The translations under genes were made by a program, and so were the position numbers. Positions 1-10,350 of a stretch of 25,120 nt of DNA are shown one piece after another. The notes beneath the pieces were generated by a model. That model had not been told where the DNA came from and did no database searches. It saw nothing but the letters and a program-made list of their open reading frames with translations. This DNA is from Thiocapsa sp. UBA6158 (lineage in GTDB: Bacteria > Pseudomonadota > Gammaproteobacteria > Chromatiales > Chromatiaceae): positions 2,083 to 27,202 of the forward strand of contig NZ_DIUM01000128.1 in assembly GCF_002423035.1 (NCBI RefSeq). The letters are read 5' to 3'. Numbering within the stretch: the stretch's first letter is position 1; each line of letters starts with the position of its first letter.

Positions 1-1584
1 TTCTTCCCGGGCGCCAAGATCGGCGTGCTCGGTCTGAACGGCTCGGGTAAATCGACCCTGCTCAAGATCATGGCCGGTCTCGACACCGAGATCGAGGGCG
101 AGGCGCGTCCTCAGCCCGGCATCAAGATCGGCTTTCTCTCCCAGGAGCCCGGGCTCGATCCGACCAAGGACGTGCGCGGCAATGTCGAGGAGGCGCTCGG
201 CCATATCACGGCGGCCTTGGCGCGGCTCGATGCGGTCTATGCAGCCTATGCGGAGCCGGATGCGGACTTCGACGCCCTGGCCAAGGAGCAGGCCGAGCTC
301 GAGAACCTGATCGAGGCGACCGACGGACACAACCTGGAGCGCACTCTGGAGGTCGCCGCCGATGCGCTGCGTCTGCCGCCCTGGGATGCGGACGTGACCA
401 AGCTCTCGGGCGGGGAGCGCCGCCGGGTCGCGCTCTGCCGTCTGCTGCTGTCCAAGCCGGATATGCTGCTGCTCGACGAGCCGACCAATCATCTCGACGC
501 CGAATCGGTCGCCTGGCTCGAACGCTTCCTGCACGAGTATCCCGGCACCGTCGTGGCCGTCACCCATGACCGCTACTTCCTGGACAATGTCGCGGGCTGG
601 ATCCTGGAGCTCGACCGCGGACACGGTATCCCCTGGGAGGGCAACTATTCATCCTGGCTGGAGCAGAAGGAGCAGCGTCTGGAGCTCGAGCAGAAGCAGG
701 AGCAGGCGCGCATCAAGTCCATGAAACACGAGCTGGAATGGGTGCGCTCCAACCCCAAAGGTCGTCACGCCAAGAGCAAGGCGCGCATGGCACGGTTCGA
801 CGAGCTGCAGTCGCAGGAATTCCAGTCACGCAACGAGACCAACGAGATCTATATCCCGCCGGGTCCGCGTCTGGGCGACCTGGTCATCGAGGCCGAGGGT
901 CTGAAGAAGGCGTACGGCGAGAATCTGCTCTACGACAACCTCTCCTTCACACTGCCCAAGGGCGGCATCGTCGGCATCATCGGCCCGAACGGCGCGGGCA
1001 AGACCACGCTCTTCCGCATCCTCACCGGTCAGGAGACACCCGACGCCGGCAACCTGCGCATCGGCGAGACGGTTCAGATCGCCTATGTCGATCAAAGCCG
1101 CGACTCGCTCGACGACAGCAAGACCGTCTGGGAGGAGATCTCCGACGGGGCCGACAACATCGTGGTCGGTCGCTACGAGATGTCCTCGCGCGCCTATTGC
1201 AGCCGCTTCAACTTCAAGAGCACCGATCAGCAAAAACGCATCGGCGATCTCTCGGGCGGGGAGCGCAACCGGGTGCATCTGTCCAAGCTGCTCAAGAGCG
1301 GCGGCAACCTCCTGCTGCTCGACGAACCCACCAACGACCTGGATGTGGAGACACTGCGCGCGCTCGAAGAGGCACTGCTGACCTTCCCGGGCTGTGCGGT
1401 GGTGATCAGCCATGATCGCTGGTTCCTGGATCGCATCGCGACCCACATCCTGGCCTTCGAGGGCGACTCGCGTGTGACCTGGTTCGAAGGCAACTACGCC
1501 GACTATGAGGCCGACCGGCATCGCCGCTTGGGCACCGAGGCGGATCAGCCGCACCGGCTCAAATATCGCAGGCTCACCGCCTAG
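1..1584 (+). CDS. ettA: Energy-dependent translational throttle EttA (ABC-F ATPase), 5'-truncated by window edge
   Basis: Soluble ABC-F protein that, by family knowledge, binds the ribosomal E site and gates entry into elongation according to the ATP/ADP ratio. The reading frame is already open at base 1, so the true start lies outside the window; 527 residues are visible against about 555 in the family. Two ABC domains are present. The first has Walker A GLNGSGKS (visible residues about 11-18), signature LSGGERRR (about 135) and Walker B LLLLDEPTNHLD. The second has Walker A GPNGAGKTT (about 328), signature LSGGERNR (about 416) and LLLLDEPTNDLD. The charged helical linker between them (about 220-275) fits the P-site tRNA interaction motif. 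The C-terminus KYRRLTA resembles the EttA tail. There are no membrane segments, as expected for ABC-F. The next gene starts 28 nt downstream on the same strand. Confidence 0.93.
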   Translation, partial: FFPGAKIGVLGLNGSGKSTLLKIMAGLDTEIEGEARPQPGIKIGFLSQEPGLDPTKDVRGNVEEALGHITAALARLDAVYAAYAEPDADFDALAKEQAELENLIEATDGHNLERTLEVAADALRLPPWDADVTKLSGGERRRVALCRLLLSKPDMLLLDEPTNHLDAESVAWLERFLHEYPGTVVAVTHDRYFLDNVAGWILELDRGHGIPWEGNYSSWLEQKEQRLELEQKQEQARIKSMKHELEWVRSNPKGRHAKSKARMARFDELQSQEFQSRNETNEIYIPPGPRLGDLVIEAEGLKKAYGENLLYDNLSFTLPKGGIVGIIGPNGAGKTTLFRILTGQETPDAGNLRIGETVQIAYVDQSRDSLDDSKTVWEEISDGADNIVVGRYEMSSRAYCSRFNFKSTDQQKRIGDLSGGERNRVHLSKLLKSGGNLLLLDEPTNDLDVETLRALEEALLTFPGCAVVISHDRWFLDRIATHILAFEGDSRVTWFEGNYADYEADRHRRLGTEADQPHRLKYRRLTA

Positions 1585-1612
1585 ACGGCTGCGCGGCCGT
1601 CCGCGCCGGACC

Positions 1613-3658
1613 ATGAGACTGCGTCTGAACCGGTTGATTCGGCATCCCCGGAGAGCCCCGCGGGTTGTTGCCGCCTCGACGCGCTCGGCGACACGGGGTT
1701 ACCTGGTCGCCCTGGGCGGCAGCCTCCTGACCTTGGGCTTGGCGACCCGGGAGTATCGCGAGCGGATGTCCGCGCTCACGGCCGATTCGAGCGGACACGG
1801 CGAGCTCGGGGTCACACTGGTACCGGCACTGCTGGTTGCGACGGCAACGGCGATGATCGCGCTGTTCTTCTATCGACGTTTCCGCGTGCTCGCACGCGCG
1901 GAGCTGCGCGAGCTCGCTGATCTGGACGCGGCGGCCGAGACCTTGCGCGCGCTGCTCGGCACCGTCTCGCACGGTGTGATCCTGACCGATATCGACGGCC
2001 GAATCCGCTTGTTCAATCCGGCCGCCGAGATCCTCTTCGGACGCCTCGGCGAGGAGACCCTGGCCTTGCCGATCGAGATCCTGATCCCGGATCTGCGTCT
2101 GTCGGATGGTGTCGATGGCTCCGGGGCGAGTCCCGAACGCGGACCTCGCGTGCTCCACCTTCAGGGTGTGCGCGCGGATGATCGGCCGTTCCCGATGCGC
2201 GTGCTGACCCGTGCCTTGACGCTCGACGGCGAGGAGTTCCGACTGCTGATCGCCGAGGACATGACCGAGTCCGAGCGCAGCGAGCAACGCATGGATTTCC
2301 TCGAGCACAGCGACCCGCTGACCGGGCTTCAGAACCGACCGACCTTCGAGCGCATCCTCGATGCCGTCACGCCGCGGCGCGGCGAGGAACATCCCGCACA
2401 TGCGCTCTGCTTGATCGATATCGATCGTTTCAAGGTCATCAACGATACCTTCGGCCATGCCGCCGGCAACAAGGTCTTGGAGCAGCTCGGGCACATCGTC
2501 AAGACCGAGTTGGCGGCCGCAACCGCCTTGGCGCGCTTGAGCGGAGACGAGATCGTCGCTCTCTTCGTCGGTGATGCGGCAACCCGCTCGAAGGATCTCT
2601 GCGAAGACCTGATGCGTGCGACCCGCAATCTTCCCTTCACCTGGCAGGAGCGTTCGTTCGACATCACACTGAGCATCGGCCTCGTCGTGTTCGACCCGGT
2701 CACGACCAAGGCCATCGATGCGCTCGGACAGGCCGATATCGCGTGCGGTGTCGCCAAGGATAAAGGCCGGAATCGCCTGCACATCTACAGCCATCGCGAT
2801 GCCGAGAGCATCCGTCACCGCGGTGATCTCGCCCTCGTCCCCGCCATCGGCAGCGCGCTGAGCGAGGGGCGATTCAGAGTCATGGCCCAGCCCATCCAAC
2901 CGCTCCAGGTCAGCGATGGGCCGATGCATTACGAGATCCTGGCTCGGATGCAGGACGAGAAGGGCAATGCCGTCGTGCCGGACACCTTCATCGAAGCGGC
3001 CGAGCGTCATATCCTGATGCCGGCAATCGACCGCTGGATCATCACGCACGTCTTTTCGCGTCAGTCCGAGCAACTTGCCGCCTGGCACAAAGCGGTTCCG
3101 GATCGCTTCATGCTCGCGATCAATCTGTCCGGGACCACGCTGATGGACGACGGCTTCACCGCGTATCTCAAACGTCAGTTCGCCGAGTACGCGGTCCCCT
3201 ACTCCAGCATCTGCTTTGAAATCACCGAGACGGCCGCCGTGGCGGATCTGCACCGCGCACGGACCTTTATGCTGGAGATGCGTGCACTCGGAACCTCATT
3301 CGCGGTCGACGATTTCGGAACGGGTTTCGCCTCCTATGCCTATCTGAAGCTCCTGCCGGTGGACTATCTCAAGATCGACGGAAGCTTCGTGCGCAATCTG
3401 GAGACCGACCCCGTCGATCGCGCGCTCGTCTCATCCATCAACCAGATCGGACATGTGTTGGGCATGCAGACGATCGCCGAATGGGCCGAGACCCCTGAGC
3501 TGGTCGAGCGACTGCGCACGATGGGCGTGGACTATGCCCAAGGCTTCGCAGTCGGACGACCCTTGCGCCTGGAGGATCTTCGGCTGGATCGCGCCTTGAG
3601 ACAGGATGCATCCGTGCCGGCTGCGGCGGATGTCCCGGGTCGATCGGTCGCGCTTTAA
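1613..3658 (+). CDS. Membrane-bound PAS-GGDEF-EAL protein (c-di-GMP turnover)
   Basis: 681 residues from the ATG at 1613. The frame is open further upstream, but that part lies inside ettA and looks unlike protein; no clear Shine-Dalgarno supports any start. Two hydrophobic segments (about 28-47 and 62-88) enclose a short periplasmic loop. A PAS domain follows (about 105-225), then GGDEF (about 228-390) and EAL (about 415-665). The GGDEF signature reads RLSGDEI (about 308) and the inhibitory RxxD site upstream is absent. The EAL signature reads YEILARM (about 439), yet the other catalytic positions look intact: NLSG, EITE, DDFGTGF (about 565), KIDGSF, IAEWAE and YAQGF. I infer that phosphodiesterase activity is likely and that cyclase activity is possible but uncertain. 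The signal sensed by the PAS domain cannot be told. It may be co-transcribed with ettA. Confidence 0.88.
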   Translation: MRLRLNRLIRHPRRAPRVVAASTRSATRGYLVALGGSLLTLGLATREYRERMSALTADSSGHGELGVTLVPALLVATATAMIALFFYRRFRVLARAELRELADLDAAAETLRALLGTVSHGVILTDIDGRIRLFNPAAEILFGRLGEETLALPIEILIPDLRLSDGVDGSGASPERGPRVLHLQGVRADDRPFPMRVLTRALTLDGEEFRLLIAEDMTESERSEQRMDFLEHSDPLTGLQNRPTFERILDAVTPRRGEEHPAHALCLIDIDRFKVINDTFGHAAGNKVLEQLGHIVKTELAAATALARLSGDEIVALFVGDAATRSKDLCEDLMRATRNLPFTWQERSFDITLSIGLVVFDPVTTKAIDALGQADIACGVAKDKGRNRLHIYSHRDAESIRHRGDLALVPAIGSALSEGRFRVMAQPIQPLQVSDGPMHYEILARMQDEKGNAVVPDTFIEAAERHILMPAIDRWIITHVFSRQSEQLAAWHKAVPDRFMLAINLSGTTLMDDGFTAYLKRQFAEYAVPYSSICFEITETAAVADLHRARTFMLEMRALGTSFAVDDFGTGFASYAYLKLLPVDYLKIDGSFVRNLETDPVDRALVSSINQIGHVLGMQTIAEWAETPELVERLRTMGVDYAQGFAVGRPLRLEDLRLDRALRQDASVPAAADVPGRSVAL

Positions 3659-3659
3659 A

Positions 3660-3688
3660 CCGCGCCCGGCGCGGCATGCGATGTTTTT
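3660..3688 (+). terminator. Possible terminator after the GGDEF-EAL gene
   Basis: Two nt after the stop codon a short GC palindrome (CCGCGCC, one base, GGCGCGG; 3660-3674) is followed after 9 nt by TTTTT (3684-3688). The stem is short and the T run is displaced, so a working terminator is only plausible. The same bases form the left arm of a wider inverted repeat with 3730-3741. Confidence 0.35.
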
Positions 3689-3724
3689 GGATGGGATCGG
3701 CCCCGGCAGACTTGACAACCGCTC

Positions 3725-3741
3725 GAGCCGGCGCGGTTTAA
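3725..3741 (+). repeat. Copy of 17-nt palindromic-repeat motif
   Basis: GAGCCGGCGCGGTTTAA, identical to 9012-9028. Its 12-nt core is repeated inverted at 3655-3666 (TTAAACCGCGCC), so the spacer between the GGDEF-EAL gene and the ATPase gene is bracketed by an inverted repeat. It is probably a dispersed intergenic repeat or terminator arm. Its function is not visible from the sequence. Confidence 0.5.
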
Positions 3742-3759
3742 GACAGGACGAAGAGCGAG

Positions 3760-4644
3760 ATGGGTGCCAAGAAACGACTACTCCAACGCGCAGAGACCCT
3801 TTTGGAGCGTCTCGAGGTGCTGCTGCCCGGCGGCGCCGAGTCCCCGGACTGGACCGCCCACGCCTTTCGGTGGCGCCGCCGCGGCGATCGCGGTTGGCTG
3901 CAGGCGGTGCCCGCTCCGCATCGGATCGGCCTCGAGGATCTGCTCTGTCTGGATCGGCAAAAGGCCGAGATCGAGCGCAACACCGCGGCGTTCCTCGCTG
4001 GTCGCGGGGCCAACAACGTCCTGCTGTGGGGCTCGCGCGGGACCGGCAAATCATCCCTGATCAAGGCGGTCTTCAATGCGATGCGCGAGCGCGGACTGCG
4101 TCTGATCGAGATCGACAAGGACGATCTGATTCAGCTCCCCGAGATCCTGGAGCTGATTCGCGACCGCCCCGAGCGCTTCATCCTCTTCTGCGACGACCTC
4201 TCCTTCGATGCCGGCGAATCCGGCTACAAGGCGCTGAAGGCCGCCTTGGACGGCTCGATCACGGCAACACCGGAGAACCTGCTCATCTACGCCACCTCCA
4301 ACCGCCGTCATCTGCTGCCCGAGCTTCAGTCGGAGAACCGGGAGGCCCGTATCGTCGACGGCGAGCTGCACCAGGGTGAATCGGTCGAGGAGAAGATCTC
4401 GCTCTCGGATCGATTCGGTCTCTGGGTCGCCTTTCACCCCTTCAGTCAGGCCCAATACCTCGCCCTTGTTCACCACTGGCTTGCCCGTCTCGCCACGACA
4501 CCCGAATCGGCGGCCTCCGAGACCGACACATCCGCGCGGCGCGAAGCGCTCGAGCGTGCCGCGCTCCAATGGGCCCTGCGTCGCGGCTCGCGCAGCGGTC
4601 GCACGGCCTGGCAGTTCGCGCGCGATTGGTCCGGGCGGGTTTGA
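3760..4644 (+). CDS. DUF815-family AAA+ ATPase
   Basis: 294 residues, soluble. The order fits DUF815 proteins: a charged N-terminal helix, a central P-loop WGSRGTGKSS (about 89-98), a Walker B-like strand FILFCDDLSF (about 140-149), a sensor-1-like strand LLIYATSNRRHLL (about 171), and the later SVEEKISLSDRFGLW and HPFSQAQYL segments typical of the family. The C-terminal region carries an Arg-rich helix. The family is widespread in proteobacteria, with no settled function beyond predicted ATPase activity. The ATG at 3760 is preceded by a purine-rich AGGACGAAGAGCGAG stretch. A TTGACA hexamer lies at 3712-3717, but I see no convincing -10 behind it. I infer an independent transcription unit because a repeat or hairpin region separates it from the upstream gene. 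Confidence 0.85.
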   Translation: MGAKKRLLQRAETLLERLEVLLPGGAESPDWTAHAFRWRRRGDRGWLQAVPAPHRIGLEDLLCLDRQKAEIERNTAAFLAGRGANNVLLWGSRGTGKSSLIKAVFNAMRERGLRLIEIDKDDLIQLPEILELIRDRPERFILFCDDLSFDAGESGYKALKAALDGSITATPENLLIYATSNRRHLLPELQSENREARIVDGELHQGESVEEKISLSDRFGLWVAFHPFSQAQYLALVHHWLARLATTPESAASETDTSARREALERAALQWALRRGSRSGRTAWQFARDWSGRV

Positions 4645-4760
4645 TCGGGGCGCGGATCTGCGCGACCCGTTTTGCTATCCTTCGCGTGCGCGAGGATCCA
4701 CACACCCCGAGCCGCACCCGATACCGCGTTGCGAAACGACTGACCTCCCGAGGAATCAGC

Positions 4761-5570
4761 ATGTCCGGTACAACCCACTCAAGGCGATCGGCATGGGTGC
4801 TCGCCTCGATCGTTCTCGCTCTCGCCATTGCTGCCGGTCTCCTGATGGACCTGAGGCCGGGAACGGACACGGCGGTACTCTCGGCGTCGTCCGAAGAGAC
4901 CCGCGAGAGCGCCGATATCGCCGTCGCGAGCCCGCTCGAGACACCTCCTGCACCGATCGACACAGACGCGTATGAAGCGGCCGTCGAGGCACGGCTGACT
5001 GAATTGCGGCAGAAGATCCAGCGGCTGGAAGAAGACGTTGCGACCCTGCAGGAGCAACGCAAGCGGATCGACGATGAGCTCGTCCGGCTGGCGGATCGCA
5101 GCACTCGCGAGCCTGTGTCGGCAACGACCTCGCCCCCGCCCGTCGAAGCGGCGCCGGCGGTGGATCGTGCCGGATTGGACGAGTCACTCGGGCAGCTTGG
5201 TGCACTTGCGAGCGAACGCGGTCATGTGATCGCGCTCGGTGAATCCGAGCTCTCGTTCAAGGTGGGCCGGGCGGAATTCGCCTCCGTGACACCGGGTGTC
5301 CTCGACGAGATCGCCGAGGTGCTCAAGCGCTACGAGCACATGCGCGCACGGATCGAGGGACACTCCGACAGCAAGGGAAACACGCGTCAGAACCAACAGC
5401 TGACTCGAGACCGAGCCCGATTGGTTCGCGATGTCTTCACCGAGGCGGGTATCGATCCCGAGCGCATTCAGGCCGAGGGCTTGGGCGGAATCCGTCCGAT
5501 CACGGACAATCGGACGATCGCGGCGCGTGAGCGCAATCGTCGGATCGAGATCTATCTGATCGAGCCATAA
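4761..5570 (+). CDS. Membrane-anchored coiled-coil protein with C-terminal OmpA domain
   Basis: 269 residues from the ATG at 4761, which has GAGGA 7 nt upstream; the longer open frame upstream is discarded because it overlaps the ATPase gene. One hydrophobic segment (about 12-31) follows a short basic N-terminus, which predicts an inner-membrane anchor with the rest in the periplasm. Residues about 69-113 are heptad-like and charged (ELRQKIQRLEEDVATLQEQ), a likely coiled coil. A Pro-rich linker leads to an OmpA/MotB-like peptidoglycan-binding domain (about 156-269) with IEGHSDSKGNTRQNQQL, RARLV and AARERNRRIEIYL, including the Asp and Arg that bind diaminopimelate in this family. A structural role tethering membrane to cell wall is inferred; the partner is unknown. 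About 116 nt separate it from the ATPase gene, so co-transcription is possible. Confidence 0.85.
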   Translation: MSGTTHSRRSAWVLASIVLALAIAAGLLMDLRPGTDTAVLSASSEETRESADIAVASPLETPPAPIDTDAYEAAVEARLTELRQKIQRLEEDVATLQEQRKRIDDELVRLADRSTREPVSATTSPPPVEAAPAVDRAGLDESLGQLGALASERGHVIALGESELSFKVGRAEFASVTPGVLDEIAEVLKRYEHMRARIEGHSDSKGNTRQNQQLTRDRARLVRDVFTEAGIDPERIQAEGLGGIRPITDNRTIAARERNRRIEIYLIEP

Positions 5571-5716
5571 GGCCGAGGCCGGGTCGGTTCGGACGAGCGC
5601 TCGGCGCAGATCGGCGATCAGCTCCTCGGAAGAGGGCGATTGCGGGCAACGCGATCCGCTCGACCAGCCTCACGAAGCACCTCGAACACCCCCGCCGTCG
5701 AGCCTTCATCTGTATC

Positions 5717-5720
5717 GGAG
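5717..5720 (+). promoter_or_regulatory. Shine-Dalgarno favouring a TTG start
   Basis: GGAG lies 7 nt before the TTG at 5728 and 13 nt before the in-frame ATG at 5734. The spacing favours TTG as the initiator of the ArsR-rhodanese gene. Confidence 0.5.
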
Positions 5721-5727
5721 CAGCACG

Positions 5728-6456
5728 TTGGACATGCCCAAAGCCCGCATCACTCCTCGGGCCTCCAAGCCATCCCCCGGTCCGGCTCCCGAGCCGAATC
5801 CCGAGCGCGCGCCCAAGCAGGCACTGTTCGAGCATCTGGCGCTGATCGCCCGCGGTCTGGGCAGCGCCGCTCGCCTGGAGCTGCTGGATTTACTCGCGCA
5901 GTGCGAGCGCAACGTCGAGGATCTGGCACGGGCCGCAGGTCTCTCGATCGCCAACACATCCAAGCATCTGCAGCAGCTCAAGGGCGCGGGTCTCGTGACC
6001 CCGCGACGCGACGGCAAACACATCTACTACGCACTGGCCGACGAGCGTGTGCTCGATGCGCTCGCCACGCTGCGTCTGCTCGCCGAGACCCATCAAGAGG
6101 CCGTCGCCGAGCTGATCGCGAGCTACCTCAAGCAGCGCGATGCACTGGAGCCGATCCCGGCGGACGAGCTGCTGGCGCGCGTCCGCGACGGGCTGGTGAC
6201 GGTGATCGATGTGCGCCCTCCGCAGGAGTATGCCCAAGGGCATCTGGTGGGTGCACTGAACGTCCCGCTCGATCAGCTCGAGAGCCGACTCGGCGAGTTG
6301 CCGCAAGAGCGCGAGGTGGTCGCCTACTGCCGGGGTCCCTGGTGCGTCCTGTCCTTCGAGGCCGTGGCGCGCCTGCGCGAAGCGGGGTTTCAGGCAAGAC
6401 GACTGCAGGACGGTCTGCCCGAGTGGCGAAGGGCCGGATTGCCGGTCGACGCCTGA
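5728..6456 (+). CDS. ArsR-family winged-helix regulator fused to a rhodanese domain
   Basis: 242 residues if TTG 5728 is used (240 from ATG 5734). After a Pro/Ala-rich leader (about 1-30) comes an ArsR-type winged helix (about 33-105) with the recognition helix SIANTSKHLQQLKGAGLV and a wing with DGKHIYYAL. The C-terminal half (about 140-240) is a single rhodanese module: VTVIDVRPPQEYAQGHLVGA, then the loop YCRGPWC. Cys201 sits at the persulfide-forming position, with a second Cys at 206. The recognition helix lacks the ELCVC metal-binding motif of classical ArsR. In this family architecture the rhodanese is thought to sense or carry sulfane sulfur, which suits a sulfur-oxidising host, but targets cannot be read here. 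The gene stands alone and faces katG tail to tail. Confidence 0.9.
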   Translation: MDMPKARITPRASKPSPGPAPEPNPERAPKQALFEHLALIARGLGSAARLELLDLLAQCERNVEDLARAAGLSIANTSKHLQQLKGAGLVTPRRDGKHIYYALADERVLDALATLRLLAETHQEAVAELIASYLKQRDALEPIPADELLARVRDGLVTVIDVRPPQEYAQGHLVGALNVPLDQLESRLGELPQEREVVAYCRGPWCVLSFEAVARLREAGFQARRLQDGLPEWRRAGLPVDA

Positions 6457-6490
6457 GTGCCCGGTGCCGGCTCTTCGCCATCGTCCCCGT

Positions 6491-6525
6491 GCTCGGGCCG
6501 GGCTGACGCCAACCCGGGCCCGAGC
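6491..6525. terminator. Hairpin between convergent genes
   Basis: A 12-bp stem with one bulged G: GCTCGGGCC-GGG (6491-6502) pairs with CCC-G-GGCCCGAGC (6513-6525), leaving a 10-nt loop. It lies between the stop codons of the ArsR-rhodanese gene and katG. Neither side has a T run, so it may act as a bidirectional stem-loop or an mRNA 3' end. Confidence 0.5.
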
Positions 6526-6543
6526 GACCCTTGATCAGCCTCG

Positions 6544-8763
<2,220 letters not shown>

Positions 8764-8772
8764 GGAAATCAA

Positions 8773-8778
8773 CTCCTC
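8773..8778 (-). promoter_or_regulatory. Shine-Dalgarno fixing the katG start
   Basis: GAGGAG on the minus strand, 9 nt before the ATG at 8763. It supports the start that yields the signal peptide over the longer frame. Confidence 0.6.
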
Positions 8779-8987
8779 GTCTAGTGTGAGTGTGACCGGG
8801 GCGTGCAACATCCGTTGTCGTCCTGCACCGGTCTTCGCGCTTCGGTCCTGGCCGAGCGTCGTCGCGCAAAACCGCACTGACTCTGCGTTGAGAGGGGGGT
8901 GCGCACGCTGAAGGTAGGCCAACGCATGGCGATGCGCAAACAGAGAGTATCGGTTGGATCGATTGGTGTCGACGATCACCGACTTGG

Positions 8988-9023
8988 CCGCGCCGGCTCC
9001 GACGAGTGTCGGAGCCGGCGCGG
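8988..9023 (-). terminator. 16-bp perfect hairpin after the DUF2779-like gene
   Basis: A perfect 16-bp GC-rich stem (8988-9003 with 9008-9023) and a 4-nt loop GAGT begin 1 nt after the stop codon of the minus-strand gene at 9025-9702. No T run follows on the minus strand. The stem includes most of the 17-nt repeat shared with 3725-3741. It could be a terminator-like element or a member of a dispersed palindromic repeat family. Confidence 0.55.
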
Positions 9024-9028
9024 TTTAA
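9012..9028 (-). repeat. Second copy of the 17-nt palindromic-repeat motif
   Basis: Read on the minus strand, TTAAACCGCGCCGGCTC. It contains the TAA stop codon of the gene at 9025-9702, just as the partial copy at 3655-3666 contains the stop of the GGDEF-EAL gene. It is identical over 17 nt to 3725-3741. Confidence 0.5.
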
Positions 9029-9702
9029 TTGAGCATCTGACCCGATGCCGCCGGATCCGGATCACCTCGCGCATGCTCGGCGAAGGCCTGCACCAGATCC
9101 GAGAGCTGCCGATCGCCGTACCGAACCAGGGTACGGATGAGCTGGCGCCGACGAGTGATGCGGGTGCGCGCATCAATGAGCTCGAGATAAGCGAGCCGGG
9201 CCGCCCGATCGTCGCGCAGCTCGGGCGAGGGGTCGACGGCATCGTCGGGCCACAGCACCGATGTCGTCGAGTCGTCGACCGACACGGCGCGACCCATGTC
9301 GGTTTGCTTTCGCTGTTGCGCGAATCGATCGACCTCCACCAATCGGGTCAGAGCATCGGCGAGTGCTCCCGGCGGATCGGCAAGATGGCGGTGTAGCCCG
9401 TGCAGGAGTGCCGTCTCGCGGGCGGAATGCACCAGGATCGCGCCACTGCGCGCGATGACGGCGAACAGTGTTTCGAGCAGCTCGGATCGCGGGTCGAGTC
9501 CGCGTGTATCCAGAAATCCGAACTGCTCGGTCAGGCCGCTCTCGGACTCGACATGGCAATTCCACTGGTACGGCATGAGCTCGGTGTGTGGCGACCCGGC
9601 CGGCGCAGGCGTCGCGACGTCCAGAAAGCCGATCCGCAGGTAGTGGCGCGGGAAGGCGGTATCACGCAGTGAAGCAGGTTTGGGGGGCTGGCGAACAGTC
9701 AT
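9025..9702 (-). CDS. Degenerate DUF2779-like protein
   Basis: 225 residues from the ATG at 9702 (AGGA and GGAG lie just upstream; the open frame continues to 10164 but crosses the DUF2784 gene and is Arg/Pro-rich noise). The N-terminal half resembles the DUF2779 nuclease-like fold by eye: YLRIGFLDVATP where the family has a strand ending in an acidic DxE, then MPYQWNCHVE, FGFLDTRGLDPRSELLETL and ARSGAILVHSARETALL. The first acidic pair appears reduced to a single Asp (LDVAT), so catalysis is doubtful. The C-terminal third is Arg/Asp-rich and helical, without a family I recognise. No signal peptide or membrane segment. The gene ends in a 16-bp hairpin. The family link is a pattern judgement; a plain hypothetical protein is the fallback. 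Confidence 0.5.
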   Translation of the reverse strand: MTVRQPPKPASLRDTAFPRHYLRIGFLDVATPAPAGSPHTELMPYQWNCHVESESGLTEQFGFLDTRGLDPRSELLETLFAVIARSGAILVHSARETALLHGLHRHLADPPGALADALTRLVEVDRFAQQRKQTDMGRAVSVDDSTTSVLWPDDAVDPSPELRDDRAARLAYLELIDARTRITRRRQLIRTLVRYGDRQLSDLVQAFAEHARGDPDPAASGQMLN

Positions 9703-9902
9703 GATCCTGGAGACTCCGGTCCGTTGTTCGGGGATGGCGCGCTCGCCGCGATCCGAGGTGTTTCCTCTCCGCAGGCTGCGCGTGGGACCTAGAGTGCACC
9801 CATGACGCGACAGGTCTTGTCGTATGCCGGTTGTGAAGGCGAGTCCGGGTGGCGAGAACGGATCGACTGGCTCGGAGTATTCGCGTTGTCGGTTCCTTAA
9901 AC

Positions 9903-10283
9903 CTACGGGTAACGGCGACTGCGGCGAGCGCGCTTGTACAGGAGGTATCCGTAGATGAGCCCGTTTCCGAGCACGAGCGCGAGACCGAGCATGAGCTGGG
10001 TCAAGCGGGTCAGGCCGGGAGGGTAGATCAAAGGCATGATGTAATGGTCGATGAAACCGCCGCTGTAGCCGCCCTCGCCTGCTGCGAGTCGCCATTGGAC
10101 CTCGAGGGGCGTGAGCGGACAGATGAAGCCGCCGAGCTCGATGAGGATTCCCCAGAGCAGACACGGCAGATGCAGATAAGCCACCGCCGGCCAGCGCAAC
10201 GCCAAGAAGCCGCCGAGGGCGACGCAGGCGATGAAGAGTGCGTGCAGCAGGACGAGACCGTCGGCGACGAGGCTCGGGTTCAT
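9903..10283 (-). CDS. DUF2784 family membrane protein
   Basis: 126 residues with three to four hydrophobic helices (about 5-30, 35-53, 78-90 and 92-115). Conserved DUF2784 features are visible: LVLLHALFIACVALGGFLALRWP near the N-terminus, HLPCLLWGILIELGGFICPLTPLE in the middle, and GGFIDHYIMPLIYP before the last helix. The C-terminus is basic (KRARRSRRYP), which suggests a cytoplasmic end. The family is common in proteobacteria and has no known biochemical role. The gene starts 67 nt downstream of the adenylate cyclase-PilZ stop codon on the same strand, so the two may be co-transcribed. Confidence 0.8.
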   Translation of the reverse strand: MNPSLVADGLVLLHALFIACVALGGFLALRWPAVAYLHLPCLLWGILIELGGFICPLTPLEVQWRLAAGEGGYSGGFIDHYIMPLIYPPGLTRLTQLMLGLALVLGNGLIYGYLLYKRARRSRRYP

Positions 10284-10350
10284 GCCACCACGGCTCGCTC
10301 GACGCTCACGGGCTTGACGGCCAGGGGGCGGACGCCGATGTGCCGATCGC

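Noticed and set aside
1574..3253. A 559-codon minus-strand frame opposite the GGDEF-EAL gene
   Set aside because: Shadow frame; the + strand shows complete PAS, GGDEF and EAL motifs in order.
3712..3740. TTGACA as -35 of a promoter for the AAA+ ATPase gene
   Set aside because: At 17 nt spacing the -10 would be GGTTTA, a poor match, and it falls in the repeat copy; not enough for a feature.
9703..10164. Extended N-terminus of the DUF2779-like protein
   Set aside because: It would overlap most of the DUF2784 gene and has a low-complexity Arg/Pro/His composition; the ATG at 9702 has a Shine-Dalgarno.
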